DNA from: Paenibacillus sp. JNUCC32
GTDB taxonomy: Bacteria > Bacillota > Bacilli > Paenibacillales > Paenibacillaceae
NCBI RefSeq assembly: GCF_014863545.1
Contig: NZ_CP062260.1
Coordinates: forward strand, 3,658,001 to 3,722,000
Length of the DNA stretch: 64,000 bases
Reading direction: 5' to 3'
The notes under the pieces were generated by a model that was given only the letters and a program-made list of their open reading frames with translations, searched no databases and was not told the origin of the DNA. The translations under genes and the position numbers were made by a program. Positions within the stretch are counted from its first letter, which is position 1. The number at the start of each line of letters is the position of its first letter. This document shows positions 1-7,611 of this stretch, in pieces.

Positions 1-195
1 ATAGCAGTAAAAGATTTGGCGTTCCGGTGTAACCGTAAAGGAAGGAGTCTTCTCTGAGTGAAATGGGCACAAGCCCTTCAGGTATTTCCCCTGTTTGGTA
101 AGATGCACGTATTTGCTGACCGTATCCACAATATCGCTTTTGGCCAGTACTTCCTCAATGACATCATCCGGAATATTGCCTTGTCCGGTACTCAT
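1..195 (-). CDS. dnaG: DNA primase, N-terminal part (cut by window edge)
   Basis: The first 65 codons of DNA primase, which makes RNA primers at the replication fork; the rest lies beyond the left edge. The protein begins MSTGQGNIPDD and shows the CHC2 zinc ribbon: GLCPFH supplies Cys43 and His46, and Cys64 begins the second ligand pair, which is cut by the edge. I chose the ATG at 195 because AAGGTGG sits 5 bases upstream; an in-frame ATG at 210 has no good ribosome site. It follows yqxD by about 40 bases on the same strand, matching the yqxD–dnaG–sigA macromolecular synthesis operon of Bacillus. This is too short to appear as a complete frame but the identity is secure. Confidence 0.93.
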   Translation of the reverse strand, partial: MSTGQGNIPDDVIEEVLAKSDIVDTVSKYVHLTKQGKYLKGLCPFHSEKTPSFTVTPERQIFYCY

Positions 196-236
196 CCAAA
201 CCACCTTCATCTCTTTTGGCACGTAAATAGTATTCG

Positions 237-716
237 CTACGGGTGGACATTCTCCTGCAATTCACGCAAAAGTTTTGTCAGTTTATGTTGAAAAAACCTC
301 CGGTCTTCGTCAAGCAGTTTCTTGGGCCCTTTGCCATACCTTCCTTGTTTCCTCGCCTTCGCCTGATGGTGACGGGAATCCAGCATGAAATCGATATCCG
401 TATTATGGAAAATACGGCCGCGAAAGGAGATCACGTGGCATGATTTGGCAAGCGCAAGCGCAGCCAGTCCATAATCCTGCGTCACCACGATATCCCCCCT
501 GGATATGTGGTTGGCGATGTAGAGGTCGGCACTTTGATCACTCCGGTCCACCTGGATCGTCGTAACCCCTTCTTCGGCTTGCAGCAGATGATCGTAGGAA
601 GAAACAAGCAGCACCGGCACACGGAATGTACGAGCAGTCTCTGCGATTTCCTTCTTGACTGGACAAGCATCCCCGTCAACCACGATCGAAATGGAGCTTT
701 CGTTCATACGCATCAC
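237..716 (-). CDS. yqxD: YaiI/YqxD family protein (UPF0178, DUF188)
   Basis: A 159-residue member of the conserved YaiI/YqxD family, usually 145–160 residues. The N-terminal VVDGDACPVK motif (about residues 12–21), with paired aspartates, and the DYGLAALAL stretch near residue 81 are typical; the fold is PIN/NYN-nuclease-like in published families, but no activity is established. It is the first gene after the promoter at 895–924 and lies directly upstream of dnaG, so it is probably co-transcribed with dnaG and sigA. Two methionines (residues 1 and 2) could serve as the start; the exact choice is not decided. Confidence 0.88.
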   Translation of the reverse strand: MMRMNESSISIVVDGDACPVKKEIAETARTFRVPVLLVSSYDHLLQAEEGVTTIQVDRSDQSADLYIANHISRGDIVVTQDYGLAALALAKSCHVISFRGRIFHNTDIDFMLDSRHHQAKARKQGRYGKGPKKLLDEDRRFFQHKLTKLLRELQENVHP

Positions 717-839
717 CGGCTCTTATCTTAATCTTGGGTCCTTATTATGCTGTATATTATTATATACGTCTTTGGCCGATTAAAATCCTGCTGCCCAAAT
801 AAACAATGACCTTGCCCTTGCTTGAATCCGTCCGTTCAT

Positions 840-883
840 AGCGAAAGCGCCATCCCGCGCTGAACCGCGGGCTGTCGCTTTCA
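840..883 (-). other. Leader hairpin between glyS and yqxD
   Basis: An inverted repeat with arms GAAAGCG..CCCGCG and CGCGGG..CGCTTTC closes a short loop in the yqxD leader, just downstream of the promoter at 895–924. There is no T-run after it on either strand, so it is not a standard terminator. It may be a 5' UTR structure or a weak glyS 3' end. The remaining 717–839 is AT-rich with no gene. Confidence 0.5.
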
Positions 884-894
884 CTGAACAATAC

Positions 895-924
895 ATTATA
901 CCATTTGCAAAATCATGCTGTCAC
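895..924 (-). promoter_or_regulatory. Sigma-A-type promoter for yqxD–dnaG
   Basis: Minus strand: GTGACA (919–924), an 18-base spacer and TATAAT (895–900). It sits immediately after the glyS stop codon and would start a transcript with a leader of about 170 bases before yqxD. The -10 is perfect and the -35 matches 5 of 6. Confidence 0.6.
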
Positions 925-926
925 TA

Positions 927-3002
927 CTACCACACCAATTTCGTGAAATCGGCATACCGCTTCAAGTCACCGTCGATGCCGGAGAGCAGCGCAAGGCGAT
1001 TGGCCCGAACCGCTTCGTCTTCAGCCATCACCATGACCGAATCAAAGAACCCGGTAATCGGCTCCCTCAGTCCACTCAGCAAGGACAATGAACGTTCGCC
1101 GTCCGCTGCCTGCAGCGCGGCATGGTAATCTGCGCGAATCGCGTTCCAAGCTTCATAAAGCTTGTTTTCTTCCGATTCCGTGAACAGTTCGGCGTTGACG
1201 GCGGCCTTGCCCGCCTTGGCAGCCAAATTGCTGACCCGGTTGAAGGACTCTACCGTCGTTTTGAAATCCTGGACGCTCTCCACGGCATTCATCAGCGCAT
1301 GGCCGCGGGATACGACGGACACCACATGATCGAATCCGGCCGTAATGACCGCATCCACCACATCATAACGCTGGTCTTCGGACAACAGCTTCTTCACGCG
1401 AAGCCCGAAGAACTCCTTAAGGTCTTTGCGGATTTCGTCAGTCGATCGCTTCAATACGCGAATGTTCTCGTGAACCTCGAGCGCCACGCCGAACACGTCG
1501 GATAAAGTCACCGGAAGTTTGTGCTCCAAGATGATCTGAACGATGCCCGCAGCCTGACGCCGGAGTGCGTAAGGATCCTGGGAGCCAGTCGGAATAATGC
1601 CGATGGAGAAGCATCCCACGATGGTGTCGATTTTATCCGCGATGCTCACGATGGAACCCACCATCGTGGAAGGCACCGAATCGCCGGCAAAGCGAGGCTG
1701 GTAATGCTCGAACACCGCTTTGGCCACATGCTCCTTCTCACCGGCTTTTCTTGCGTAATCCTCTCCCATGACCCCTTGCAATTCAGGGAACTCATAGACC
1801 ATCTGCGTCACCAGATCGAATTTGCAAATATCGGCCGCACGGCTCACGGAATCGGCTGCGTCAGCAGAAACGTTAAGCTTCGCGGACAGTTGGTCCGATA
1901 TCCGGCGTATTCTGCGGACTTTATCGCCGATCGTCCCCAGCTCTTCATGGAAAACGATGCTCTCCAGCTTCGACAGGGCATCCTTGATCTGAAGCTTCTG
2001 GTCTTCCTCATAGAAGAATTTCGCGTCCGATAACCGGGCCCGCAGCACCTTCTCGTTTCCTCTCGCAATCACGTCGAGGGAGCGGCTGTCCCCGCTGCGA
2101 ACCGTTACGAAATACGGAAGCAATTGTCCCTGCTTATCCAGCACCGGGAAATACCGCTGATGCTCACGCATGGAAGTGATCAATACTTCCTGCGGAATAT
2201 GAAGGAATGAGGAGTCGAACGATCCGTACAGCACGGTTGGAGTCTCAACCAGGAACAATACCTCCTCAAGCAGGTCATCCTTGATCGCGATATTCCAGTC
2301 CTTCTCCTGGGCCAGCGCCTGGATCTGCGAAACGATCATCTCCTGGCGCTCATTCACATCGACGATAACATGCTGTTCGCGAAGCACGTCCCGGTAAGCA
2401 GACGCTTCCGGAATTACGGCTTCTCCGCCAAGGAAACGATGCCCGCGAGTTACGTTACCGGCCTTCACGCCCGTAATTTCCAGATCTACCGTCTCGCTGC
2501 CCAGCATCGCGACCATCCACTTAATCGGACGGACGAATTTGAATTCGTGCGCTCCCCAGCGCATGTTTTTCGGAAATGTCATCGAAGTCAGTATTCCAAG
2601 CAGTCCTTCGGACAGGATGGACTTCGTATCCACGCCGACGCTATTCTTCGTCACGTAAATATACTCGACTCCGCCGAGCTCCTTAAACGTAAAGCTCTCG
2701 GGATCAACGCCCTGGCTTTTGGCAAAACCAAGAGCCGCCTTACTCCATTGCCCGCTGTCATCGAGAGCGATCTTGCGGGAAGGCCCTTTCACTTCCTCGC
2801 TGACGTCCTCTTGCTTATCCGCAACGTTCTGAACCCATACCGCCAAGCGGCGCGGGGTGGCAAATGCCGTGACTTCGCCATGCGCGATTCTGGAAGCATC
2901 CAGCCATTTGACCAACTTGTCCTGAAGCTGCTCCATCGCGGCGCGCAGAAATCTCGCCGGCACTTCTTCCAGGCCGATTTCAAACAATAAATCCTTAGAC
3001 AT
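927..3002 (-). CDS. glyS: Glycine–tRNA ligase, beta subunit
   Basis: The 691-residue beta subunit of the bacterial tetrameric glycyl-tRNA synthetase, which binds tRNA-Gly and supports charging by the alpha subunit. The protein opens with the hallmark [15 protein letters not shown]; further family features are the TFPKNMRWG stretch (about 150), the HD-related PELQGVMG region and a C-terminal anticodon-binding domain. Length fits the family (about 680–695). The ATG overlaps the glyQ stop by eight bases (ATGTCTAA), so the two are translationally coupled and share the glyQ T-box leader. B. subtilis has ccpN and yqfL after glyS; neither is present here. Confidence 0.97.
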   Translation of the reverse strand: MSKDLLFEIGLEEVPARFLRAAMEQLQDKLVKWLDASRIAHGEVTAFATPRRLAVWVQNVADKQEDVSEEVKGPSRKIALDDSGQWSKAALGFAKSQGVDPESFTFKELGGVEYIYVTKNSVGVDTKSILSEGLLGILTSMTFPKNMRWGAHEFKFVRPIKWMVAMLGSETVDLEITGVKAGNVTRGHRFLGGEAVIPEASAYRDVLREQHVIVDVNERQEMIVSQIQALAQEKDWNIAIKDDLLEEVLFLVETPTVLYGSFDSSFLHIPQEVLITSMREHQRYFPVLDKQGQLLPYFVTVRSGDSRSLDVIARGNEKVLRARLSDAKFFYEEDQKLQIKDALSKLESIVFHEELGTIGDKVRRIRRISDQLSAKLNVSADAADSVSRAADICKFDLVTQMVYEFPELQGVMGEDYARKAGEKEHVAKAVFEHYQPRFAGDSVPSTMVGSIVSIADKIDTIVGCFSIGIIPTGSQDPYALRRQAAGIVQIILEHKLPVTLSDVFGVALEVHENIRVLKRSTDEIRKDLKEFFGLRVKKLLSEDQRYDVVDAVITAGFDHVVSVVSRGHALMNAVESVQDFKTTVESFNRVSNLAAKAGKAAVNAELFTESEENKLYEAWNAIRADYHAALQAADGERSLSLLSGLREPITGFFDSVMVMAEDEAVRANRLALLSGIDGDLKRYADFTKLVW

Positions 3003-3882
3003 GCTCTGCGCCCCCTTTCTTAATCAGCGGGAAGCCCAGCTTCTCGCGCTCCTCCAAATACGTGGCAGCTACCTGACGAGCCAGGTTGCGCACGCGCATG
3101 ATGTATCCCGTTCTCTCCGTTACGCTGATCGCGCCTCTGGCATCCAGAAGGTTGAACGTATGCGAGCATTTCAGCACATAATCATAAGCGGGGAACACCA
3201 GATGCTGGTTCATCGCTTTATTCGCTTCTTCCTCGTACATGTTAAACAGCGTAAACAGCATCTTCACGTCGGACACCTCAAAGGTATACTTCGAATGCTC
3301 GAATTCCGGCTGATGGAACACGTCTCCGTAGGTAATGCCGTCTACCCACTCCAGATCGAACACGTTCTCTTTATCCTGGATGTAGGATGCAAGGCGCTCC
3401 ATGCCGTAGGTAATCTCCACAGCCACCGGATTGGCGTCAATGCCGCCAACCTGTTGGAAATACGTAAACTGCGTGATCTCCATACCATCGAGCCATACTT
3501 CCCAGCCCAAGCCCCATGCACCGAGCGTTGGCGCTTCCCAGTTGTCCTCGACAAAACGGATGTCATGATCAAGCGGATTGATGCCAAGACGCTTCAGGCT
3601 CTCCAAATACAGCTCCTGGATATTGTCAGGCGAAGGTTTGAGAATGACCTGGAATTGGTGATGCTGATACAAACGGTTCGGGTTCTCCCCATAGCGGCCG
3701 TCGGCCGGGCGACGGGAAGGCTCAACATAAGCCACGTTCCACGGCTCAGGTCCGATCGAACGCAAATACGTCATCGGGTTCATCGTACCGGCGCCTTTTT
3801 CCGTGTCGTACGGCTGCACGATGATGCAATTCTGTTCCGCCCAAAATTGCTGCAGCGTCAAAATCATCTGCTGGAAATTCAT
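2995..3882 (-). CDS. glyQ: Glycine–tRNA ligase, alpha subunit
   Basis: The 295-residue catalytic alpha subunit of the alpha2beta2 glycyl-tRNA synthetase. It starts [14 protein letters not shown] and carries the class II motif 2 region [14 protein letters not shown] (about 57–70) and the conserved [13 protein letters not shown] segment (about 72–84). Length matches the family closely. Expression is expected to be controlled by the T-box leader between 3946 and about 4225, which reads uncharged tRNA-Gly; glyS follows with an eight-base overlap. Confidence 0.97.
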   Translation of the reverse strand: MNFQQMILTLQQFWAEQNCIIVQPYDTEKGAGTMNPMTYLRSIGPEPWNVAYVEPSRRPADGRYGENPNRLYQHHQFQVILKPSPDNIQELYLESLKRLGINPLDHDIRFVEDNWEAPTLGAWGLGWEVWLDGMEITQFTYFQQVGGIDANPVAVEITYGMERLASYIQDKENVFDLEWVDGITYGDVFHQPEFEHSKYTFEVSDVKMLFTLFNMYEEEANKAMNQHLVFPAYDYVLKCSHTFNLLDARGAISVTERTGYIMRVRNLARQVAATYLEEREKLGFPLIKKGGAEHV

Positions 3883-3945
3883 GATTTTAGCTCCTTTGTT
3901 TTCTTTTTCGAATCCAATCCATCATGCTAACATTTCTCTGTACAA

Positions 3946-4225
3946 CAAAAAGCTCTCGTCCTACGCCTGTTGTACAGACATAGGGACGAGAGCTGTAGCT
4001 TCCCGCGGTTCCACCCTACTTGGCCTTGCTTATGCCGCCGAGTGATCTGACGATCTCCAGCGATAAGCAAAACCCACTTTATCGTTTCACCATGCTCCCG
4101 GGTGCCCTGTTCATGAATATCTCCCGCCAGGCTTCCACCGCCCCCGGCTCGCTATCATTGGATCGATTATTCACTACTTTCCCGTTCAATGCATGCCAGT
4201 ATTCAAAAAACTAATAAACTGATAA
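3946..4225 (-). ncRNA. T-box leader of glyQS
   Basis: The 370-base gap between recO and glyQ holds a T-box riboswitch. The conserved T-box AGGGTGGAACCGCGGG is at 4002–4017 on the minus strand. It is followed by a terminator whose 11-base stem pairs 3984–3994 with 3951–3961 and is followed by TTTTTG. A hairpin of the stem III type (arms GATAA/TTATC) lies between stem I and the T-box. A GGC (Gly) triplet at 4104–4106, in a GAACAGGGCACC context, is the best specifier candidate, but I could not fold stem I with certainty. Uncharged tRNA-Gly should favour the antiterminator and read-through into glyQS. Confidence 0.88.
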
Positions 4226-4227
4226 AT

Positions 4228-4256
4228 ATAATACCTCATTCCATACCTTACGTCAA
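4228..4256 (-). promoter_or_regulatory. Sigma-A promoter of the glyQS T-box transcript
   Basis: Minus strand TTGACG (4251–4256), a 17-base spacer and TATTAT (4228–4233), directly ahead of the T-box leader. The -35 hexamer overlaps the recO stop codon. Confidence 0.75.
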
Positions 4257-5008
4257 ATGTTGTACTTGTCCATTTGGTCCAAAAAGTTTTGCGATTTCAA
4301 ACGCAGCCCCAGCTGCATATCCATCAACGCTCGCATGACTTTTTTGAGCTCGGCCTTCGTTTCGTCCTTTACGTCTACATTGCCCAGCCGCCTCAGGTCC
4401 AGGCGTCCAAACAGGCGCAGCAGCTTCAGCGTTCTGGTCGAGATGGCCATCGCCGGCGGATCCAGATGTTTGCAGTAACGGCACAGCACGCCGCCAAGGC
4501 GGGGGCTCACCAGCATATCTTCGTCTTTTCTGGATTGATTGCATGAAATGCAAACATCCAGCTCCGGCCCGTACCCTGCCGCCTGCAAAATTTTCATCTC
4601 ATACAGATTGATGATAATTTGGGGATCCTTATCCTCCTGAAGGGCTTCCAGGCAGGCCTTGAGCTGATGAAACCAAAAAGCGCCCGTCTCCTCATCCTGC
4701 AGCACCCGATCCAAGAGCTCGCAGGCATAAGAAGCATAGGCGGCTTTTACAAGGTCCTCCCTGAGCCCGTGGTGAGATTCCATAATCTCGCCGGCGTTCA
4801 AGTTGCCAAGCCCGGTACCATTTCGGAAGAACACATATTCTCCATAAGTAAACAGCTGCGTCAGAGCAGCATGACGGCTTTTCACCTTCTTTGCTCCTCT
4901 GACCAGCACGCCTACCTTGCCCGATTCTTTGGTGCAAAGTGTAATGATTTTGTTCCCTTCACCGTAGTCCATGCTGCGGATGACAATCCCTTCCGCCCGA
5001 TATAGCAT
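4253..5008 (-). CDS. recO: DNA repair protein RecO
   Basis: RecO, which anneals single strands and helps load RecA in recombinational repair with RecF and RecR. From ATG at 5008 the protein is 251 residues and starts MLYRAEGIVIRSMDYGEGNK, the usual RecO beginning (OB-fold domain). The C-terminal half contains the zinc site CISC...CRYC. The open frame extends upstream to a TTG at 5041, but GGGGGAAAG lies just before 5008 and homologues start here. It ends the era–yqzL–recO cluster; its stop codon overlaps the -35 box of the glyQ promoter. Confidence 0.94.
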   Translation of the reverse strand: MLYRAEGIVIRSMDYGEGNKIITLCTKESGKVGVLVRGAKKVKSRHAALTQLFTYGEYVFFRNGTGLGNLNAGEIMESHHGLREDLVKAAYASYACELLDRVLQDEETGAFWFHQLKACLEALQEDKDPQIIINLYEMKILQAAGYGPELDVCISCNQSRKDEDMLVSPRLGGVLCRYCKHLDPPAMAISTRTLKLLRLFGRLDLRRLGNVDVKDETKAELKKVMRALMDMQLGLRLKSQNFLDQMDKYNI

Positions 5009-5044
5009 GCGCTTTCCCCCAACCATTCCTGGAACAACCAATGA

Positions 5045-5185
5045 TTACTCGTCTTCTTCATTCGGGGCCGCCTCGTCTTCAACGGATGCAGCTGCAAGGA
5101 CCGATTCACCCTCGGCTTCCTTATACAGCAAATACGCATCGACATCTCCAGTCATCGCAAAATACTTCCACGAAAAATCTCGCAT
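5045..5185 (-). CDS. yqzL: YqzL family small protein
   Basis: A 46-residue gene from ATG 5185 to TAA 5045–5047. The protein starts MRDFSWKYFAMTGDVDAYLL and ends in an acidic tail (about 10 Glu/Asp in the last 20 residues). AGAGAGGATG lies about 9 bases upstream as ribosome site. The RDFSWKYF..TGDVDAYLLYK pattern is that of YqzL, the short conserved protein found between era and recO in Bacillus and relatives; its function is unknown. The position, start, strand and downstream recO (36 bases on) all agree. Confidence 0.9.
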   Translation of the reverse strand: MRDFSWKYFAMTGDVDAYLLYKEAEGESVLAAASVEDEAAPNEEDE

Positions 5186-5323
5186 TCGTATTCATCCTCT
5201 CTTCGGAAATGACGTCTGCATCATCTACGAAAATTAGGATGTGCCTCTAGAGCAGATTTATGAAATGCAATTGTTGGCAGGCGGCAGCCGCGTATGATTT
5301 CCCTCGAATTTGAGCCGGTTTCA

Positions 5324-6226
5324 TTATTCCCCGCGGTGAAATCCGAGATCGCGAAGAACGCGTTCTTGATTGCGCCAATCTTTTTTTACTTTAACCCAGA
5401 GCTCCAAGAAAATCTTGGACCCCAGCAGCCTTTGAATATCCTGGCGGGCCTGTCTGCCCACTTCTTTAAGCAGCGCCCCCTGCTTGCCGATAATGATGCC
5501 CTTCTGGGAATCGCGCTCTACGAAAATAACGGCGGAAATATAGACGGTTCCGTTCTCTTCTACCCGCATGTCCTCGATGGTGACTGCGATGGAATGAGGC
5601 ACTTCCTCCCTGGTCATGTGCAAAATTTTCTCGCGAATCAGCTCGGCGCATACGAATTGCTCCGGATGGTCCGTCACTTGGTCCTCAGGATAGTACTGCG
5701 GGCCAGGCGGCAAATACTTCTGGATTTGCTCGAGAAGCGTGTTCACATTGCTGCCGAGCTTCGCGGAAATCGGGACGATCTCTGCAAAATCATGCAGCTT
5801 CCGATATTGCTCGATCAGAGGCAGCAGAGCGGGCGGCTCAATCTTGTCGATTTTGTTCATCACCAGGATAATCGGCGTCTTGATCTTCTGCAGCTGCTCG
5901 GCGATATACCGGTCTCCCCCGCCGATGCCCTCGGACGCGTCAACCAGGAACAATGCCGCTTCAACCTCACCCAGCGTGCTCAAAGCGGTCTGGTTCATAT
6001 AATCTCCGAGCTTGGACTGACGCTTATGAATGCCCGGCGTATCCAAAAAAACCACTTGGGATTCGTTGGTCGTATAAACGCCATGGATTTTGTTTCTTGT
6101 CGTTTGCGGCTTGTCCGACATGATGGCGATTTTCTGGCCGATCACTTGGTTCATTAGCGTCGATTTGCCTACGTTCGGTCTGCCGATAATTGCCACAAAA
6201 CCGGATTTAAATTGTTTTTTTTGCAT
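5324..6226 (-). CDS. era: GTPase Era
   Basis: Era is a GTP-binding protein that chaperones 30S ribosome assembly at the 3' end of 16S rRNA. The 300-residue protein shows G1 GRPNVGKS (15–22), G3 DTPG (about 62–65), G4 NKID (about 124–127), and a C-terminal KH domain with the [15 protein letters not shown] stretch. GGAGG lies 6 bases before the ATG. It follows cdd in the same operon; yqzL and recO follow after 138 bases in which I see no terminator. Confidence 0.97.
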   Translation of the reverse strand: MQKKQFKSGFVAIIGRPNVGKSTLMNQVIGQKIAIMSDKPQTTRNKIHGVYTTNESQVVFLDTPGIHKRQSKLGDYMNQTALSTLGEVEAALFLVDASEGIGGGDRYIAEQLQKIKTPIILVMNKIDKIEPPALLPLIEQYRKLHDFAEIVPISAKLGSNVNTLLEQIQKYLPPGPQYYPEDQVTDHPEQFVCAELIREKILHMTREEVPHSIAVTIEDMRVEENGTVYISAVIFVERDSQKGIIIGKQGALLKEVGRQARQDIQRLLGSKIFLELWVKVKKDWRNQERVLRDLGFHRGE

Positions 6227-6299
6227 ACCATGCCTCCGTTACGGTTCCGTATCTACGTGTTGTGTACTACATTGATTCCATACTATATGATTTGGAGTC

Positions 6300-6707
6300 C
6301 TACTGCTTGTTTAAATCCCATGGACCGAACGCCCCCGGCAGCAGTTCGCTGACGGTCGTCTCCTTGATGTCGCCCTTCATGTTACCCATAATGACCTTCA
6401 TATCCGGCTTGCACAGCTCCACCAGCACTTGCCGGCATACGCCGCACGGCGTGCACGGGCCGTCCGTATCCGCAACGATGGCGATCGCTTGGAAGCTCCC
6501 CGCTTCATGACCGTCGGCAATCGCCCGGAACAATGCCGTGCGCTCCGCGCAGTTGGTCGGTCCGTAGGCGGCATTCTCCACGTTGCAGCCCAAATGCACC
6601 TGTCCGCGAGAATCCAGCAGGGCCGCTCCCACGCCGAATTTCGAATAAGGTATGTACGCCCGCGTTCGCGCTTTAATCGCTTCTTGCATCAACAAACCTG
6701 CATCCAT
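6300..6707 (-). CDS. cdd: Cytidine deaminase
   Basis: A 135-residue homotetrameric-type cytidine deaminase that converts cytidine and deoxycytidine to uridine forms in pyrimidine salvage. The catalytic pattern is complete: Cys53-Ala-Glu55 (NCAERTALF) and PCGVC with Cys88 and Cys91, giving three zinc cysteines and the proton-shuttle glutamate. AGGAGG precedes the ATG. It sits between dgkA and era as in B. subtilis. Confidence 0.96.
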   Translation of the reverse strand: MDAGLLMQEAIKARTRAYIPYSKFGVGAALLDSRGQVHLGCNVENAAYGPTNCAERTALFRAIADGHEAGSFQAIAIVADTDGPCTPCGVCRQVLVELCKPDMKVIMGNMKGDIKETTVSELLPGAFGPWDLNKQ

Positions 6708-6728
6708 ATCTAGTTCCTCCTATATCGT

Positions 6729-7112
6729 TCAGTTTGTTAAAGAATGTATCCATTCCCATACCGGTTCATAGAAGACCAGAATGCCGATCACGACGGCAAA
6801 CGCCGCTGCAACGAACGCTGCACCGGCTGCCGTATCCTTAGCCACCCGGGCTAACTCATGTTCGTCTGGCGAGATCAAATCGATGATGGCCTCCACCGCA
6901 GTATTGACCAGCTCCGCGATGAATACAACGGAAACCGCCAATAGCAAAAATAACCAGCGGATTCGATCCAATTGCAGCAAAGCTGCTGCGATGAACACGA
7001 TCAAGGCAGCAGCAATGTGGATTTTCATATTGCGTTCCGTTTGTACAGCCGTCAAGATGCCTCGCATAGCGCACCTAAAAGCCCGGTATAACGATTGTCT
7101 GTGCGGCTTCAC
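6729..7112 (-). CDS. dgkA: Diacylglycerol/undecaprenol kinase family membrane protein
   Basis: A 127-residue DgkA-family protein with three transmembrane stretches (about residues 30–48, 52–72 and 98–116) and the family signature NTAVEAIIDLISPDEHELARVAKDTAAGA (split around residues 66–95), including the catalytic Glu and Asp. In Gram-positive bacteria this family phosphorylates undecaprenol and supports cell-wall lipid recycling. The frame starts with GTG whose first base is the last base of the ybeY TAG stop, so translation is probably coupled. Confidence 0.92.
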   Translation of the reverse strand: MKPHRQSLYRAFRCAMRGILTAVQTERNMKIHIAAALIVFIAAALLQLDRIRWLFLLLAVSVVFIAELVNTAVEAIIDLISPDEHELARVAKDTAAGAAFVAAAFAVVIGILVFYEPVWEWIHSLTN

Positions 7113-7609
7113 TATCTTGTCAATCCTACTTCGGCAAGTACGGCTTCCTGTTTGCCCATCATTTCGGCTTCGCTTGCCTCATCCTGATGGTCATATCCGA
7201 GCAAGTGAAGAAATCCGTGAACAAACAGAAAACCCAGCTCACGCTCCAGGGAGTGACCGTATTCTTCGCTTTGCAGCTTCGCCCGGGGGACCGAAATAAT
7301 GATATCGCCCAGTACATCCGGCACGCTCTCCAGCTCTTCTCCCTCTTCCAGCTCATAAATGATCTCGAGCTCATCGTTCGTTATTTCATTCATTGCAAAG
7401 GAGAGCACGTCGGTCGGACGATCGATTCCCCGGTACTCCCGGTTCAATTCATGGATCCCTTCATCATCGACAAAGGTCAGATCAACCTCGCCATCGGTTA
7501 CGCCTTCAGCCTCTCCGGCCTTCTGCAGAATCGCTTCAAGCAGGGCGATCAATTCCTCGCCAATCTGAAAATCCTCTTGTTCATTATTCCATGCCAGCTG
7601 CAGGCTCAT
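7112..7609 (-). CDS. ybeY: Endoribonuclease YbeY (rRNA maturation)
   Basis: A 165-residue YbeY/YqfG family metal-dependent RNase involved in 16S rRNA 3'-end maturation and ribosome quality control. The zinc motif H-x3-H-x5-H is present as HGFLHLLGYDH with His131, His135 and His141. The N-terminal region carries the RPTDVLSFAM signature (64–73). The start codon lies 2 bases after the pgpH stop, whose end supplies AGGAGCG as ribosome site. Its stop overlaps the dgkA start by one base. Confidence 0.95.
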   Translation of the reverse strand: MSLQLAWNNEQEDFQIGEELIALLEAILQKAGEAEGVTDGEVDLTFVDDEGIHELNREYRGIDRPTDVLSFAMNEITNDELEIIYELEEGEELESVPDVLGDIIISVPRAKLQSEEYGHSLERELGFLFVHGFLHLLGYDHQDEASEAEMMGKQEAVLAEVGLTR

Positions 7610-7611
7610 TC

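Noticed and set aside
4912..5145. A 77-codon minus frame over yqzL and the start of recO
   Set aside because: It is out of phase with both real genes; yqzL has the ribosome site and family pattern.
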